A stretch of DNA of 64,000 nt from Actinoallomurus spadix. Its GTDB lineage: Bacteria; Actinomycetota; Actinomycetes; Streptosporangiales; Streptosporangiaceae. This document shows positions 51,646 through 62,075 of the stretch, one piece after another. Position numbers and translations under genes: made by a program. Position 1 is the first letter of the stretch. Each line of letters opens with the position of its first letter. The notes under the pieces were generated by a model that worked only from the letters and a program-made list of their open reading frames with translations, was not told the origin of the DNA and made no database searches. Location: NCBI RefSeq assembly GCF_024055725.1, contig NZ_JAMXMX010000037.1, positions 1 through 64,000 on the forward strand, read 5' to 3'.

Positions 51646-52695
51646 ATGCACGGTGAGTACAAGGTGCCGGGCGGCAAGCTCGTGGTCGTCGACTTCGACG
51701 TCGAGGACGGCAGACTCCGGAACACCCGGGTCAGCGGCGACTTCTTCCTCGAACCCGACGAGGCCCTCCTCGCCATCGACGACACCCTGAACGGGCTGCC
51801 CGCCCACCTGGAGGCCCGTGACATCGCGGCCCGGATCGACGCCCGGCTGCCCGCGGGCACCATGATGTTCGGGCTCTCCACCGAGGCCGTCGGGATCGCG
51901 GTCCGCCGGGCCCTGACCGACGCGACCGACTGGCGCGACTACGACTGGCGGCTGATCCACGACGAACCGCAGGACCCGGCGCTGCACATGGCCCTGGACG
52001 AGGTCCTCACCGAGGAGGTGGCGGCCGGTCGGCGGCCGCCGACCTTGCGGGTCTGGGAGTGGGCGGCGCCGGCGGTGGTGATCGGCAGCTTCCAGTCGCT
52101 GCGCAACGAGGTCGACGCGGCCGCGGCGCGCCGGCACGGCGTGACCGTGGTCCGCAGGATCAGCGGCGGCGGGGCGATGTTCATCGAGCCGGGCAACACG
52201 ATCACCTACTCGCTGTACGCCCCGGACGCGCTGGTCCAGGGGATGACGTTCGCCGACAGCTACGCGTTCCTCGACGACTGGGTGCTGGGCGCGCTGGGCG
52301 AGCTGGGCATCCGGGCGTGGTACCAGCCCCTCAACGACATCACCTCCGACCAGGGGAAGATCGCCGGCGCGGCGCAGAAGAGGCTGAGCTCCGGCGCGGT
52401 GCTGCACCACGTGACCATGTCCTACGACATCGACGCGGACAAGATGCTGCAGGTGCTGCGGATCGGCCGGGAGAAGCTGTCGGACAAGGGCATCGCCAGC
52501 GCGAAGAAGCGCGTGGACCCGCTGCGGCGCCAGACCGGCCTGCCCAGGGCACAGATCATCGACCGGATGATCGGGCACTTCCGCAGCCGGTACGGGCTGA
52601 CCGAGGACCGGATCACCGCCGACGAGCTCGAGGCGGCCGGCAAGCGGGTGGCGGCGAAGTTCGGCACCGCCGAGTGGACGGCCCGCGTGCCCTGA
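51646..52695 (+). CDS. lipoate-protein ligase A family protein
   Basis: 349 residues. The first 90 (MHGEYKVPGGKLVVVDFDV) resemble the accessory lipoyl-ligase domain. The catalytic domain follows: PALHMALDEVL, VIGSFQSLRNEVD, RRISGGGAMFIEPGNTITYSL and the catalytic lysine in GKIAGAAQKR. Here the accessory part precedes the catalytic part, an order known for some LplA-like proteins. It should attach lipoate or a similar acid to an E2 or GcvH domain. ATG 51646 was chosen as the family's usual start; ATG 51628 adds six residues. Confidence 0.82.
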   Translation: MHGEYKVPGGKLVVVDFDVEDGRLRNTRVSGDFFLEPDEALLAIDDTLNGLPAHLEARDIAARIDARLPAGTMMFGLSTEAVGIAVRRALTDATDWRDYDWRLIHDEPQDPALHMALDEVLTEEVAAGRRPPTLRVWEWAAPAVVIGSFQSLRNEVDAAAARRHGVTVVRRISGGGAMFIEPGNTITYSLYAPDALVQGMTFADSYAFLDDWVLGALGELGIRAWYQPLNDITSDQGKIAGAAQKRLSSGAVLHHVTMSYDIDADKMLQVLRIGREKLSDKGIASAKKRVDPLRRQTGLPRAQIIDRMIGHFRSRYGLTEDRITADELEAAGKRVAAKFGTAEWTARVP

Positions 52696-52803
52696 CCGGC
52701 TCGGGGGTCCGCGAGACGCGGCCCTCGGCGCTTCGGTTGGATGGCCGGGGAGAGGGCACGCGGAGAGAGTGCTCGGCTGAAATCCGATGAAGGGGAGACA
52801 AGG

Positions 52804-54447
52804 ATGTCCGACCGTGTTCGGCTGGATGAGACGGAACAATGGCAGGCGCTTCGACGGCACCGTCAGGAGCTCGGTGAGCCGTCGTTGCGCGAGCTGTTCG
52901 GCGCCGACCCCGACCGGGGCCGCCGCTACGCGCTGGAGGCCGGCGACCTCTACATCGACTACTCGCGGCACCTGATCACGGACGAGACGCTCCGGCTGCT
53001 GCGCGCGCTGGCCGAGGCCCGTGACGTCGCGGCCCTGCGCGACGCCATGTTCGCCGGTGAGAAGATCAACGTCACCGAGAACCGCGCGGTCCTGCACACC
53101 GCCCTGCGCGCGCCGCGGGACGCCGTGATCGAGGTCGACGGGAAGAACGTCGTCCCCGAGGTCCACGCGGTGCTGGACCGGATGGCGGCCTTCGCCGAGC
53201 GGGTCCGCTCGGGAGAATGGAAGGGCCACACCGGCAAGCCGATCCGCACGGTCGTCAACATCGGCATCGGCGGCTCGGACCTCGGCCCGAAGATGGCGTA
53301 CGAGGCGCTGAGGCCGTTCAGCGACCGGTCGCGCGACTTCCGGTACGTCTCGAACGTCGACGGCGCCGACCTGCATGAGAACATCCGCGACCTGGACCCG
53401 GCCGAGACGCTGTTCATCGTGTCGTCCAAGACGTTCACGACGGTCGAGACGATCACGAACGCCACCTCGGCGCGCCGCTGGCTGCTGGCCGCGCTGGGCG
53501 ACGAGGCGGCGGTCGCGCGCCACTTCGTGGCGGTGTCCACCAACACCGAGCAGGTCGCCAAGTTCGGCATCGACCCGGCCAACATGTTCGAGTTCTGGGA
53601 CTGGGTGGGCGGCCGCTACTCCGTCGACTCGGCGATCGGCCTCTCCCTGATGATCGCGATCGGGCCGGAGCGGTTCCGCGAGTTCCTCGACGGCTTCCAC
53701 CGGATCGACGAGCACTTCCGTACGGCTCCGGCGGAGCGGAACGCGCCGCTCCTGCTCGGCCTGCTGGGCCTGTGGTACGACGACTTCCACGACGCGCAGA
53801 CCCACGCGGTGCTGCCCTACAGCCACTACCTCTCGCGCTTCACCGACTACCTGCAGCAGCTGGACATGGAGTCCAACGGCAAGAGGGTGGACCGGCAGGG
53901 CGAGCGGGTGGGCTGGGACACCGGCCCAATCGTGTGGGGCACACCCGGCACGAACGGCCAGCACGCCTATTACCAGCTGCTGCACCAGGGGACCAAGCTC
54001 GTCCCGGCCGACCTGATCGGCTTCGCCCGGCCGCTGGAGGAGCTGGGGGAGCTGGCCGACCAGCACGACCTGCTCATGGCGAACCTGCTCGCGCAGGGGC
54101 AGGCGCTGGCGTTCGGCAAGACCGCCGAGGAGGTCGCGGCCGAGGGCGTGGCCCCCGAGCTGGTGCCGCACCGCACCTTCCCGGGAAACCGCCCGACGAC
54201 GACGATCCTGGCGGACGAGCTGACGCCGTCGGTGCTCGGGCAGCTGATCGCGTTGTACGAACACAAGGTGTTCGTGCAGGGCGCGATCTGGAACATCAAC
54301 TCCTTCGACCAGTGGGGCGTGGAGCTGGGCAAGGCGCTCGCCAAGCGGCTCGAGCCCCAGCTGACCGCCGCCACCGCCGACACCTCCGGCCTGGACGGCT
54401 CGACGGCCGCCCTGGTCGAGCGCTACCGCGCCCTGCGGGGCCGCTGA
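52804..54447 (+). CDS. pgi: glucose-6-phosphate isomerase
   Basis: 547 residues, full length. Sugar-phosphate binding is in [12 protein letters not shown] and [11 protein letters not shown]. The catalytic glutamate is in QLDMESNGK, the histidine in [13 protein letters not shown], and the lysine in [10 protein letters not shown] near the C-terminus. It interconverts glucose 6-phosphate and fructose 6-phosphate in the cytosol. The start is ATG at 52804 behind GGGGAGACAAGG. It is convergent with the DoxX gene, only four bases apart. Confidence 0.97.
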   Translation: MSDRVRLDETEQWQALRRHRQELGEPSLRELFGADPDRGRRYALEAGDLYIDYSRHLITDETLRLLRALAEARDVAALRDAMFAGEKINVTENRAVLHTALRAPRDAVIEVDGKNVVPEVHAVLDRMAAFAERVRSGEWKGHTGKPIRTVVNIGIGGSDLGPKMAYEALRPFSDRSRDFRYVSNVDGADLHENIRDLDPAETLFIVSSKTFTTVETITNATSARRWLLAALGDEAAVARHFVAVSTNTEQVAKFGIDPANMFEFWDWVGGRYSVDSAIGLSLMIAIGPERFREFLDGFHRIDEHFRTAPAERNAPLLLGLLGLWYDDFHDAQTHAVLPYSHYLSRFTDYLQQLDMESNGKRVDRQGERVGWDTGPIVWGTPGTNGQHAYYQLLHQGTKLVPADLIGFARPLEELGELADQHDLLMANLLAQGQALAFGKTAEEVAAEGVAPELVPHRTFPGNRPTTTILADELTPSVLGQLIALYEHKVFVQGAIWNINSFDQWGVELGKALAKRLEPQLTAATADTSGLDGSTAALVERYRALRGR

Positions 54448-54451
54448 CCGG

Positions 54452-55342
54452 TCAGGAGCCTCCGGCGGACGGCCCCTTGCGCGGCCTCGCCCGCTTCGCG
54501 CGCGGCGCGTCCTTCGCGGAAGGCGCGCCGTCCGCCGGGGGCTCCTGTTCCGGCTCAGGCCCCGCGACCCGTACGTCACGGGACGTGCCGGTCGCGGCGC
54601 GCCTCGGCCGCGACGGCGCCGTTCCCCCGGCCGGAGGCTCCGGCCTGCCGTCGGCCGTCGTCCCCGGCGTCGTCGCTCCCGGAGCCGTCGCCCCTGTGGC
54701 TGTCGTCCCCGGAGCCGGCGTCCCCGGAGCGGGCGACCCCGGTGCCGGGGCCGGCGAACGCGTGGCCTCGGCGGCGGGCGGGCCAGGGAGGGGCGTCTCG
54801 GCGGACCGCGTCTCGTCCGGTCGCCTGCGGCGGCGGCGCCCCGGCGGGCGGCCGGGCCCGCCGCGCCCGAACAGCCGGTGGTCCAGTGTCAGCCGCCCGC
54901 CGCCGCCCGCGGCGAACAGCAGCGAGGCCAGGCCGAGGACGAGGACCAGTTCGAAGCCGTTCCGCGGCGTGCCCTTGTCGACGAGGAACACCCCGTGCGC
55001 GGCGTGGACGAACACGAACGCCCCGGCCATGTCCAGGAACAGCAGCGTGCCCGCCACCGGGAGGGCGAGGCCGAGGATCAGCGCCGCGCCGCCCAGCAGC
55101 TCGACGAAGGTCGAGTAGACGGCCGCGGCCGTCGGGGCGGGCACGCCCATCGCGTCGAAGTCGTGACCGGTCGCGGTCACGCCGACCTGGATCTTCTGCC
55201 AGCCGTGGGCCAGGAAGACCACTCCGACCCCGCACCGGGCGAGCAGGGCGACGGCGTCGAACACCGGCCGGCGGGGCGCGACGACCCTCTCCTCGCGCTC
55301 CTCGGTCCAGAACGCGTTCATGTCCTCGGGTGAGGTTTCCAT
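54452..55342 (-). CDS. DoxX-family membrane protein with long low-complexity tail
   Basis: 296 residues. Residues about 25-165 are a four-helix DoxX-type domain (ALLARCGVGVVFLAHGWQKI; VYSTFVELLGGAALILGLAL; FLDMAGAFVFVHAAHGVF; LVLVLGLASLLFAAGG). The last 120 residues are a Pro/Gly/Ala/Thr tail with degenerate repeats of the type PGTxAPGTTATG, followed by Lys/Arg-rich ends. The tail is probably disordered. The role is unknown; DoxX proteins take part in redox or thiosulfate metabolism in some organisms. It is divergent from rnhB. Confidence 0.83.
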   Translation of the reverse strand: METSPEDMNAFWTEEREERVVAPRRPVFDAVALLARCGVGVVFLAHGWQKIQVGVTATGHDFDAMGVPAPTAAAVYSTFVELLGGAALILGLALPVAGTLLFLDMAGAFVFVHAAHGVFLVDKGTPRNGFELVLVLGLASLLFAAGGGGRLTLDHRLFGRGGPGRPPGRRRRRRPDETRSAETPLPGPPAAEATRSPAPAPGSPAPGTPAPGTTATGATAPGATTPGTTADGRPEPPAGGTAPSRPRRAATGTSRDVRVAGPEPEQEPPADGAPSAKDAPRAKRARPRKGPSAGGS

Positions 55343-55421
55343 CGGTCGATGATCCTTCGAGAGCCGAATCGCCGTCCACCGGTTCCGGGAACGGGCCGCG
55401 TCCCCCGTCCCGGCTGTCATC

Positions 55422-56156
55422 ATGGCCCCCATGGATCACGACGGCATCATCGACGACGCGGCGTTCACCGGCGAGGCGGAGGCGAAGCCGGGGGAGACCG
55501 GGCCCGACTACTCCATCGAGCGGCGGCTGATCGCCGCCGGGGCCGGGCGCGTCGCCGGGATCGACGAGGTCGGCCGGGGCGCGTGGGCCGGGCCGGTCGT
55601 CGTGTGCGCGGCGGTCACGGACCTGACCGCGCCGCCCGCCGGGCTGACCGACTCGAAGATGCTCACCGCGCGGCGCCGGGAGCGGATCGCCGGGGAGCTC
55701 CGCGACTGGCTGCCCGCGTACGCCATCGGCATGGCGAGTCCGGAGGAGATCGACGAGGCGGGGATGACCGAGGCGCTGCGCCGCGCGGCCGTACGCGCCC
55801 TGGAGGCGCTGCCCGAGCGCCCCGACGCGATCATCCTCGACGGCAAGCACGACTACCTCGGCGGGGCCTGGCCGGTGCGCACCGAGATCAAGGGCGACCT
55901 GCGGTCGGTCACGGTCGCGGCCGCCTCGGTCCTGGCCAAGGTGCACCGGGACACGCTGATGGCCGGGCTCGGGCACGAGGAGTACGACTTCGCGCGGAAC
56001 GCCGGGTACCCCTCGCCGTCGCACCAGGAGGCGCTGCGCCGGCTGGGCCCGACGCCGCACCACCGGATGTCCTGGTCCTACCTGGACGACCTGCCGGAGT
56101 GGCGGCACCTGAAGCGGCGCCGCCCGGACATCGAGGGCCAGCTGTCCCTGCTGTGA
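55422..56156 (+). CDS. rnhB: ribonuclease HII
   Basis: 244 residues. [16 protein letters not shown] carries the first catalytic acids, DSK follows, IILDGKHDY is the third site, and [12 protein letters not shown] the fourth. It removes ribonucleotides from DNA and RNA primers. The first 30 residues ([18 protein letters not shown]) are an extension beyond the minimal fold. ATG 55422 is used; ATG 55431 is an equally likely start and has CATCAT, a weak -10, seven bases before it. It is convergent with the response regulator, five bases apart. Confidence 0.95.
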   Translation: MAPMDHDGIIDDAAFTGEAEAKPGETGPDYSIERRLIAAGAGRVAGIDEVGRGAWAGPVVVCAAVTDLTAPPAGLTDSKMLTARRRERIAGELRDWLPAYAIGMASPEEIDEAGMTEALRRAAVRALEALPERPDAIILDGKHDYLGGAWPVRTEIKGDLRSVTVAAASVLAKVHRDTLMAGLGHEEYDFARNAGYPSPSHQEALRRLGPTPHHRMSWSYLDDLPEWRHLKRRRPDIEGQLSLL

Positions 56157-56160
56157 CCCG

Positions 56161-56762
56161 TCACAGCCAGCCGTTGTGGCGGGCGGCCCGTACGGCCTCG
56201 ATGCGGTTGCGGGCGCCGGTCTTGCCGATCGCCGCGGACAGGTAGTTGCGGACCGTGCTCTCGGACAGGTGGAGGCGCCCGGCGATGTCGGCGATCGTCG
56301 ACCCGTCGGCGGCCGCGGACAGCACGTCGCACTCCCGTGGTGTCAGCGGGCTCGGCCCGGTGCTGAGCGCGGCGGTGGCCAGTTCGGGGTCGACGACGCG
56401 TTCGCCGGCGAGGACGCGCCGGACGGCCGCGACCAGGTCCTCGACGGGGCCGTCCTTGACGAGGAAGCCGCTCGCGCCCGCCTCCATGGCGCGGCGCAGG
56501 TAGCCGGGGCGGCCGAATGTCGTGACGATCAGGATCCTGCAGTCGGGCAGCGCGGCGTGCAGGTCGGCGGCGGCGTCGAGGCCACTGCGTCCGGGCAGTT
56601 CGATGTCGAGCACCGCCACGTCGGGTCGCAGTTCGAGGGCGGCCGGAACGATCCGGTCGCCGGCGGCGACCTCGCCGACGACCTCGAAGTCGTCCTCCAG
56701 GTTGAGGAGGAGGGCCAGCGCGCCGCGCATCATGCCCTGGTCCTCCGCGAGCAGCACCCTGA

Positions 56763-56766
<4 letters not shown>
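56161..56766 (-). CDS. NarL/FixJ-type response regulator (DesR-like)
   Basis: 201 residues. Receiver domain: D54 in VLDIELPG is the phosphorylation site, D9/Q10 form the acidic pocket region, and VTTFG and FLVKDG complete it. The LuxR-type helix-turn-helix follows (LTPRECDVLSAAADGSTIADIAGRLHLSESTVRNY). The ATG overlaps the stop of the kinase by four bases (ATGA). It regulates transcription in response to the partner kinase; target genes are not visible here. Confidence 0.92.
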
Positions 56767-57995
<1,229 letters not shown>

Positions 57996-58109
57996 TTTAG
58001 AGGGGACCCCGCGTGCCGGCGTAGATCAGTCCATCCCGGTATCCGGCAGGACAAAAGTCCCGCCGGATGCGCGCCCTAAGATCACGTAGCCGGAAAAGGT
58101 GCTAGACCG

Positions 58110-58823
58110 GTGTCCGTGGATTGGATGCTCACGCACCTGGAACGCATCGAGCGGCACAACGCGGACGCGCTCGAACGCGCCTGCCGACTGCTCCTCGACA
58201 CCGTCCTGGGCGGCGGCCTGTTGTACCTCGGCGGATCGGGCCACTCCCTGGCGATGGTGCTGGAGGGCTTCTTTCGCGCCGGCGGGCTGGCCTGCGTGTA
58301 CCCGCTGTCCCGGTCGGAGATCTCCCCGCTGAACGGCGCCTGGCCGGCGACGGAGGCCGAGCGCCGATCCGGCCTGGCCGCCCCGGTGCTGGAGGCCGCG
58401 GGACCACGGCCGGGCGACCTGGTGATGATCTTCTCCAACAGCGGCACCAACCCCTATCCGGTGGAGCTGGCGACGACGGCGCGGTCGCGCGGTCTGCCGG
58501 TGATCGCCGTGGTGTCGGGCCCGTCGATGGCGGCGGCGCCGACCCGGGCGGGCGTGAAGCTGGGAGAGGTCGCGGATCTGGTGCTCGACACGCTGACCCC
58601 GCCGGGCGACGCCTCCTATCCCGTCGCCGCGCCGCGTACGGCGGCGTTGTCCTCATTGTCGTGCGTTTACCTGTGGAACCTCCTTCTCGCGCGGATGTCG
58701 GAACGCGCCGAATTGCCGCTGTGGGCGAGCGCCAACGTACCCGGGGGAGATGAACGCAATGCCGAACTCCTGGCCCGGTACTCGGAACGCGTGCCCGTAC
58801 TAAGAACGTCGGTTATGGGGTAA
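58110..58823 (+). CDS. SIS-domain sugar-phosphate-binding protein
   Basis: 237 residues of a single SIS domain. LLYLGGSGHSLAMVLEGFF is the first loop, VMIFSNSGTNPYP the phosphate-binding loop, and GLPVIAVVSG and DLVLDTLTPPGDAS follow. It matches the sugar isomerase domain/UPF0309-like group, which may act as an isomerase or lyase on amino-sugar phosphates. GTG 58110 is used (GTG 58116 is possible); AAAGGTG is nine bases upstream, and TAAGAT (58077-58082) is a likely -10 box. Confidence 0.82.
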   Translation: MSVDWMLTHLERIERHNADALERACRLLLDTVLGGGLLYLGGSGHSLAMVLEGFFRAGGLACVYPLSRSEISPLNGAWPATEAERRSGLAAPVLEAAGPRPGDLVMIFSNSGTNPYPVELATTARSRGLPVIAVVSGPSMAAAPTRAGVKLGEVADLVLDTLTPPGDASYPVAAPRTAALSSLSCVYLWNLLLARMSERAELPLWASANVPGGDERNAELLARYSERVPVLRTSVMG

Positions 58824-58850
58824 GGACCTGACCTACTTGGAGGTGGCGTC

Positions 58851-59483
58851 ATGGACAAGACGGTCAAGGCGTTGCTGTCAGAAGCCGGACGAACCTTTGC
58901 CGAAGAGGCCGGGATCCCGTTGAAGGATCAGCCGGGCGCGCTGTTCAAACTCCTCGTACTCGCCAATCTCCTCAGCACGCGGATCAGCGCCGACCTCGCG
59001 GTCGCGGCGGCGCGGGAGCTGTTCGAGGCGGGCGGCGGGACGGCGCGCGGCATGGCGCGGCTGGACTGGCAGCAGCGCGTCGACGCGCTCGGCCGGGCCC
59101 ATTACGTCCGCTACGACGAGAGCACCTCCACCCGCCTCGGCGACATGGCCGAGCTGGTCCTCGACGAGTACGACGGCGACCTGCGCAAACTGCCGTTGAA
59201 GGCCGAGCGCGACATCGGCCGTGCCAAGGAACTGCTGGAGGAGTTCCCCGGCATCGGGCCGGTGGGGGCCGACATCTTCTGCCGTGAGGCGCAGGCGGTA
59301 TGGCCGTGGCTGCGCCCGTACCTCGACGACCTGACGCTGAAGGGGGCCGAGCGCGTCGGCCTGCCGACCGACCCCAAGCGCCTGGCCGACCTCGTCAAGG
59401 ATCGCGATCTCGCGCAGCTCTCGGCCGCCCTCGTCCGCGTCGCCAAGGACAAGAAGCTCGCCGACCAGGTGGCGAAGGCCTAG
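58851..59483 (+). CDS. HhH-type endonuclease III-like protein
   Basis: 210 residues. The helix-hairpin-helix is LLEEFPGIGPVGADIF, and residues 125-165 align with the HhH-GPD core (REAQAVWPWLRPYLDD supplies an Asp after the HhH). The cysteines of the endonuclease III Fe-S cluster are absent; only one cysteine is visible. The protein may be a DNA glycosylase/lyase or a DNA-binding paralogue. The start is ATG behind GGAGGTGGC. It is 27 bp after the SIS gene. Confidence 0.72.
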   Translation: MDKTVKALLSEAGRTFAEEAGIPLKDQPGALFKLLVLANLLSTRISADLAVAAARELFEAGGGTARGMARLDWQQRVDALGRAHYVRYDESTSTRLGDMAELVLDEYDGDLRKLPLKAERDIGRAKELLEEFPGIGPVGADIFCREAQAVWPWLRPYLDDLTLKGAERVGLPTDPKRLADLVKDRDLAQLSAALVRVAKDKKLADQVAKA

Positions 59484-59668
59484 TGACGTACGCACCGGTC
59501 CCGGCCGGGGCCCGCCGCCCGGCCGGCCGGTCCACCTCGGCCCGAGGGCACGTGTCAGACGCGCCGCCACTGTGCGATAACGGTCTTGATAGGGACGCGC
59601 CACGCAATGGGTCCTGCCATTCGATGCCCAAGCTGCGCTATACACGTGCTCAGGCATGAGGGAGAGCG

Positions 59669-62038
59669 ATGCGACCGTTCGGCAGATCCCGATCGCGCCC
59701 TCCGGTGGCGCGTGATCTGTTCGAACGTGCCCGCTGGCGCTATTTCCAGATCCAGCCGGGTCTGCGGAGGCTGACGTTCCTGCTGTTGGTCGTGGGATCG
59801 GCGGCGGTGGCGATCGTCGCCGGCCTCCCCCTGCTCACCACCGTCGTGTTCGTCGCCGTCCTGCTGCTCGTCGTCGACTTCACGCTCCGCTCGCCGAGCG
59901 GAATGGCGACGGCCTTCGTCGTCGCGTGCTGGCTCGCGGCCGTCATTCCGGTCAGCCGCCTTTATCCGGTCGGCGGTCAGGAGGAGATCTTCCTCGCGGC
60001 GCTGGCGCTCCCGGTCGCGTTCCTCGCCCACCGCATCCGCGCGTACGCGCCGTGGCGCACCGCGGTCGTCTCCCTGGGCCTGGCCGGGGTCGTGGCCGCC
60101 GCGCTCGCCAATCCGCTGCCGCGGCTGAACGCCGCGCCCGCGTGGGTCGCGGCGTTCGGCGTCCTCGCCTACCGCTGGTGGCAGGCGCGCCGCATCGTTC
60201 CCGCCGAGGCGTACGACACCGGCTGGGCGCAGGAGGACTACCCGGAGGAGGACGAGTACGCCGCGCCGGGCCAGGTCCAGGGCCAGGTTCAGGGCCAGGG
60301 CCGCGCCGTCGAGGAGGTCCCCGACATCTCCGTCGACGAGGCGTTCGCCGAGCTGGAGGCCATGATCGGCCTGGAGCCGGTCAAACGGCAGGTCCGGTCG
60401 ATCGCGGCCTCGATCGAGGCCGCGCGGATGCGCGCCGCGGCCGGCTTCCCCACCGAGAAGCCGATGCGGCACTTCGTGTTCGTCGGGCCGGCCGGCACCG
60501 GCAAGACCACCGTCGCCCGCGCCATCGCCCGGATCTTCTACGCGTTCGGGCTGCTGCCGACCCCGCAGGTCGTCGAGGTGCAGCGCGCCGACCTGGTCGG
60601 GGAGTACCTCGGCGCCACCGCGATCAAGACGAACGAGGTCGTGGACCGCTCCCTGGGCGGCGTCCTGTTCGTCGACGAGGCGTACTCCCTGGTCAACGCC
60701 GGTGACGGGCAGCCCGACCGGTTCGGCAGCGAGGCCGTTCAGACGCTTCTCAAACGCGCCGAGGACGACCGCGACAACGTCGTGATCATCCTGGCCGGTT
60801 ACGAGGACGAGATGGAGGGCTTCCTCGCTTCCAACCCCGGCCTGGCCTCCCGCTTCGGGACGCGGGTGAAGTTCCCCGCGTACGAGCCGGCCGAGCTGCT
60901 GCTGATCGCCGAGTACCACACCGGTCTGCGCGGCGACCGCCTCGGCGTGGACGCGGGGCCCTGCCTGCGGTCGAAGTTCGAGGAGGTCTCCCGGCGCGGC
61001 GTCCTCGACGAGCTGGGCAACGGGCGGTTCGTGCGCTCGCTGGTCGAGTCCGCGGCCCGCGCCCGCGACGTCCGGATCGTCCACGGCGGCGACGAACCCA
61101 CCCCGGACGAGCTCGTGACGATCCACGCGGTCGACGTCGAGCTGGCGTTCGCGGAGCTCACCGAGCGCTACCGCGGCTACGCCGAGACGCCGACCCTGGA
61201 GGAGGCGCTCGCCGACCTGGACGGCATGATCGGCCTGGAGCCCGTGAAGCGGCAGGTCCGGGCGATCGCCGCGCAGCTGCAGGTCGCGCAGCTGCGCGAG
61301 GAGCAGGGGCTGCGCACCCATCCGCCGACGCGGCACTTCGTGTTCGCCGGGCCGCCCGGCACCGGGAAGACGACCGTCGCCCGGGTGCTCGGCCGGGTGT
61401 TCGCCGCGCTCGGCCTGCTGGCCCGTCCCGAGGTCGTGGAGGCCCAGCGCGCCGACCTCGTCGGCGAGCACCTGGGGGCGACGGCGATCAAGACCAACAA
61501 GGTGATCGACTCGGCGCTCGGCGGAGTCCTGTTCGTCGATGAGGCGTACTCCCTGGTCAACCCCGGTTACTCCGGGGGTGACGCGTTCGGCGCCGAGGCG
61601 GTGCAGACCCTGCTCAAACGCGCCGAGGACGACCGCGACCGCCTAGTGATCATCCTCGCCGGATACGACGAGGACATGGACCGGTTCCTGCGGTCCAACC
61701 CGGGCCTGGCCTCTCGCTTCGCCGAACGCGTGGCCTTCCCGTCGTACGGCCCGGACGAGCTGCTGCAGATCGCCCTGACGACCGCCGAGCGGGCCGGCGA
61801 CATTTGGGAGGAGGGTGCGCTGGACGACCTGGCGGGCGTCTTCCAGCGCGTCTGCGGCCTGGGAAGGATCGACGAGCTGGGCAACGGCCGGTTCGTGCGC
61901 TCGCTGTACGAGAAGGCGTGCGGCTTCCGCGACCTGCGGGTCGCCGGGCTCGGCGCGGCCGTCACCACCGCCGACCTGACCACCCTGACCGCCGAGGACG
62001 TCCGGGCCGCCTACGCCGACCTCGCCCGCCATCACTGA
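59669..62038 (+). CDS. membrane protein with two tandem CbxX/CfxQ-type AAA+ domains
   Basis: 789 residues. Residues 34-170 have five or six membrane helices. A short Gln/Gly repeat (GQVQGQVQGQG) leads to AAA domain 1 (about 230-500: Walker A GPAGTGKTT at 273-281, Walker B VLFVDEAYSL). AAA domain 2 (about 520-789) has GPPGTGKTT and a second FVDEAYSL. The two domains are about as similar to each other as recent duplicates and share MIGLEPVKRQVR and LASRF motifs at equal positions. CbxX-type ATPases remodel or unfold protein partners, such as Rubisco or type VII secretion substrates (EccA, SpoVK). The partner here is unknown. The start is ATG behind GAGGGAG. Confidence 0.88.
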   Translation: MRPFGRSRSRPPVARDLFERARWRYFQIQPGLRRLTFLLLVVGSAAVAIVAGLPLLTTVVFVAVLLLVVDFTLRSPSGMATAFVVACWLAAVIPVSRLYPVGGQEEIFLAALALPVAFLAHRIRAYAPWRTAVVSLGLAGVVAAALANPLPRLNAAPAWVAAFGVLAYRWWQARRIVPAEAYDTGWAQEDYPEEDEYAAPGQVQGQVQGQGRAVEEVPDISVDEAFAELEAMIGLEPVKRQVRSIAASIEAARMRAAAGFPTEKPMRHFVFVGPAGTGKTTVARAIARIFYAFGLLPTPQVVEVQRADLVGEYLGATAIKTNEVVDRSLGGVLFVDEAYSLVNAGDGQPDRFGSEAVQTLLKRAEDDRDNVVIILAGYEDEMEGFLASNPGLASRFGTRVKFPAYEPAELLLIAEYHTGLRGDRLGVDAGPCLRSKFEEVSRRGVLDELGNGRFVRSLVESAARARDVRIVHGGDEPTPDELVTIHAVDVELAFAELTERYRGYAETPTLEEALADLDGMIGLEPVKRQVRAIAAQLQVAQLREEQGLRTHPPTRHFVFAGPPGTGKTTVARVLGRVFAALGLLARPEVVEAQRADLVGEHLGATAIKTNKVIDSALGGVLFVDEAYSLVNPGYSGGDAFGAEAVQTLLKRAEDDRDRLVIILAGYDEDMDRFLRSNPGLASRFAERVAFPSYGPDELLQIALTTAERAGDIWEEGALDDLAGVFQRVCGLGRIDELGNGRFVRSLYEKACGFRDLRVAGLGAAVTTADLTTLTAEDVRAAYADLARHH

Positions 62039-62061
62039 GGATTCCTGTCGGCGGGGCGCGC

Positions 62062-62075
62062 TAACGTGCCGTGCC
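62062..62075 (+). promoter_or_regulatory. -10 box near the AlkZ-like start
   Basis: TAACGT (62062-62067) is eight bases before the ATG at 62076, with no Shine-Dalgarno sequence between. Confidence 0.35.

Noticed and set aside
50218-54579. A 1453-codon open frame on the minus strand
   Set aside because: Only its 3' end is the Gfo/Idh/MocA gene. The rest runs antisense to lplA-like and pgi genes and reads as Arg/Gly/Pro-rich biased sequence; it is open because high-GC DNA has few stops.
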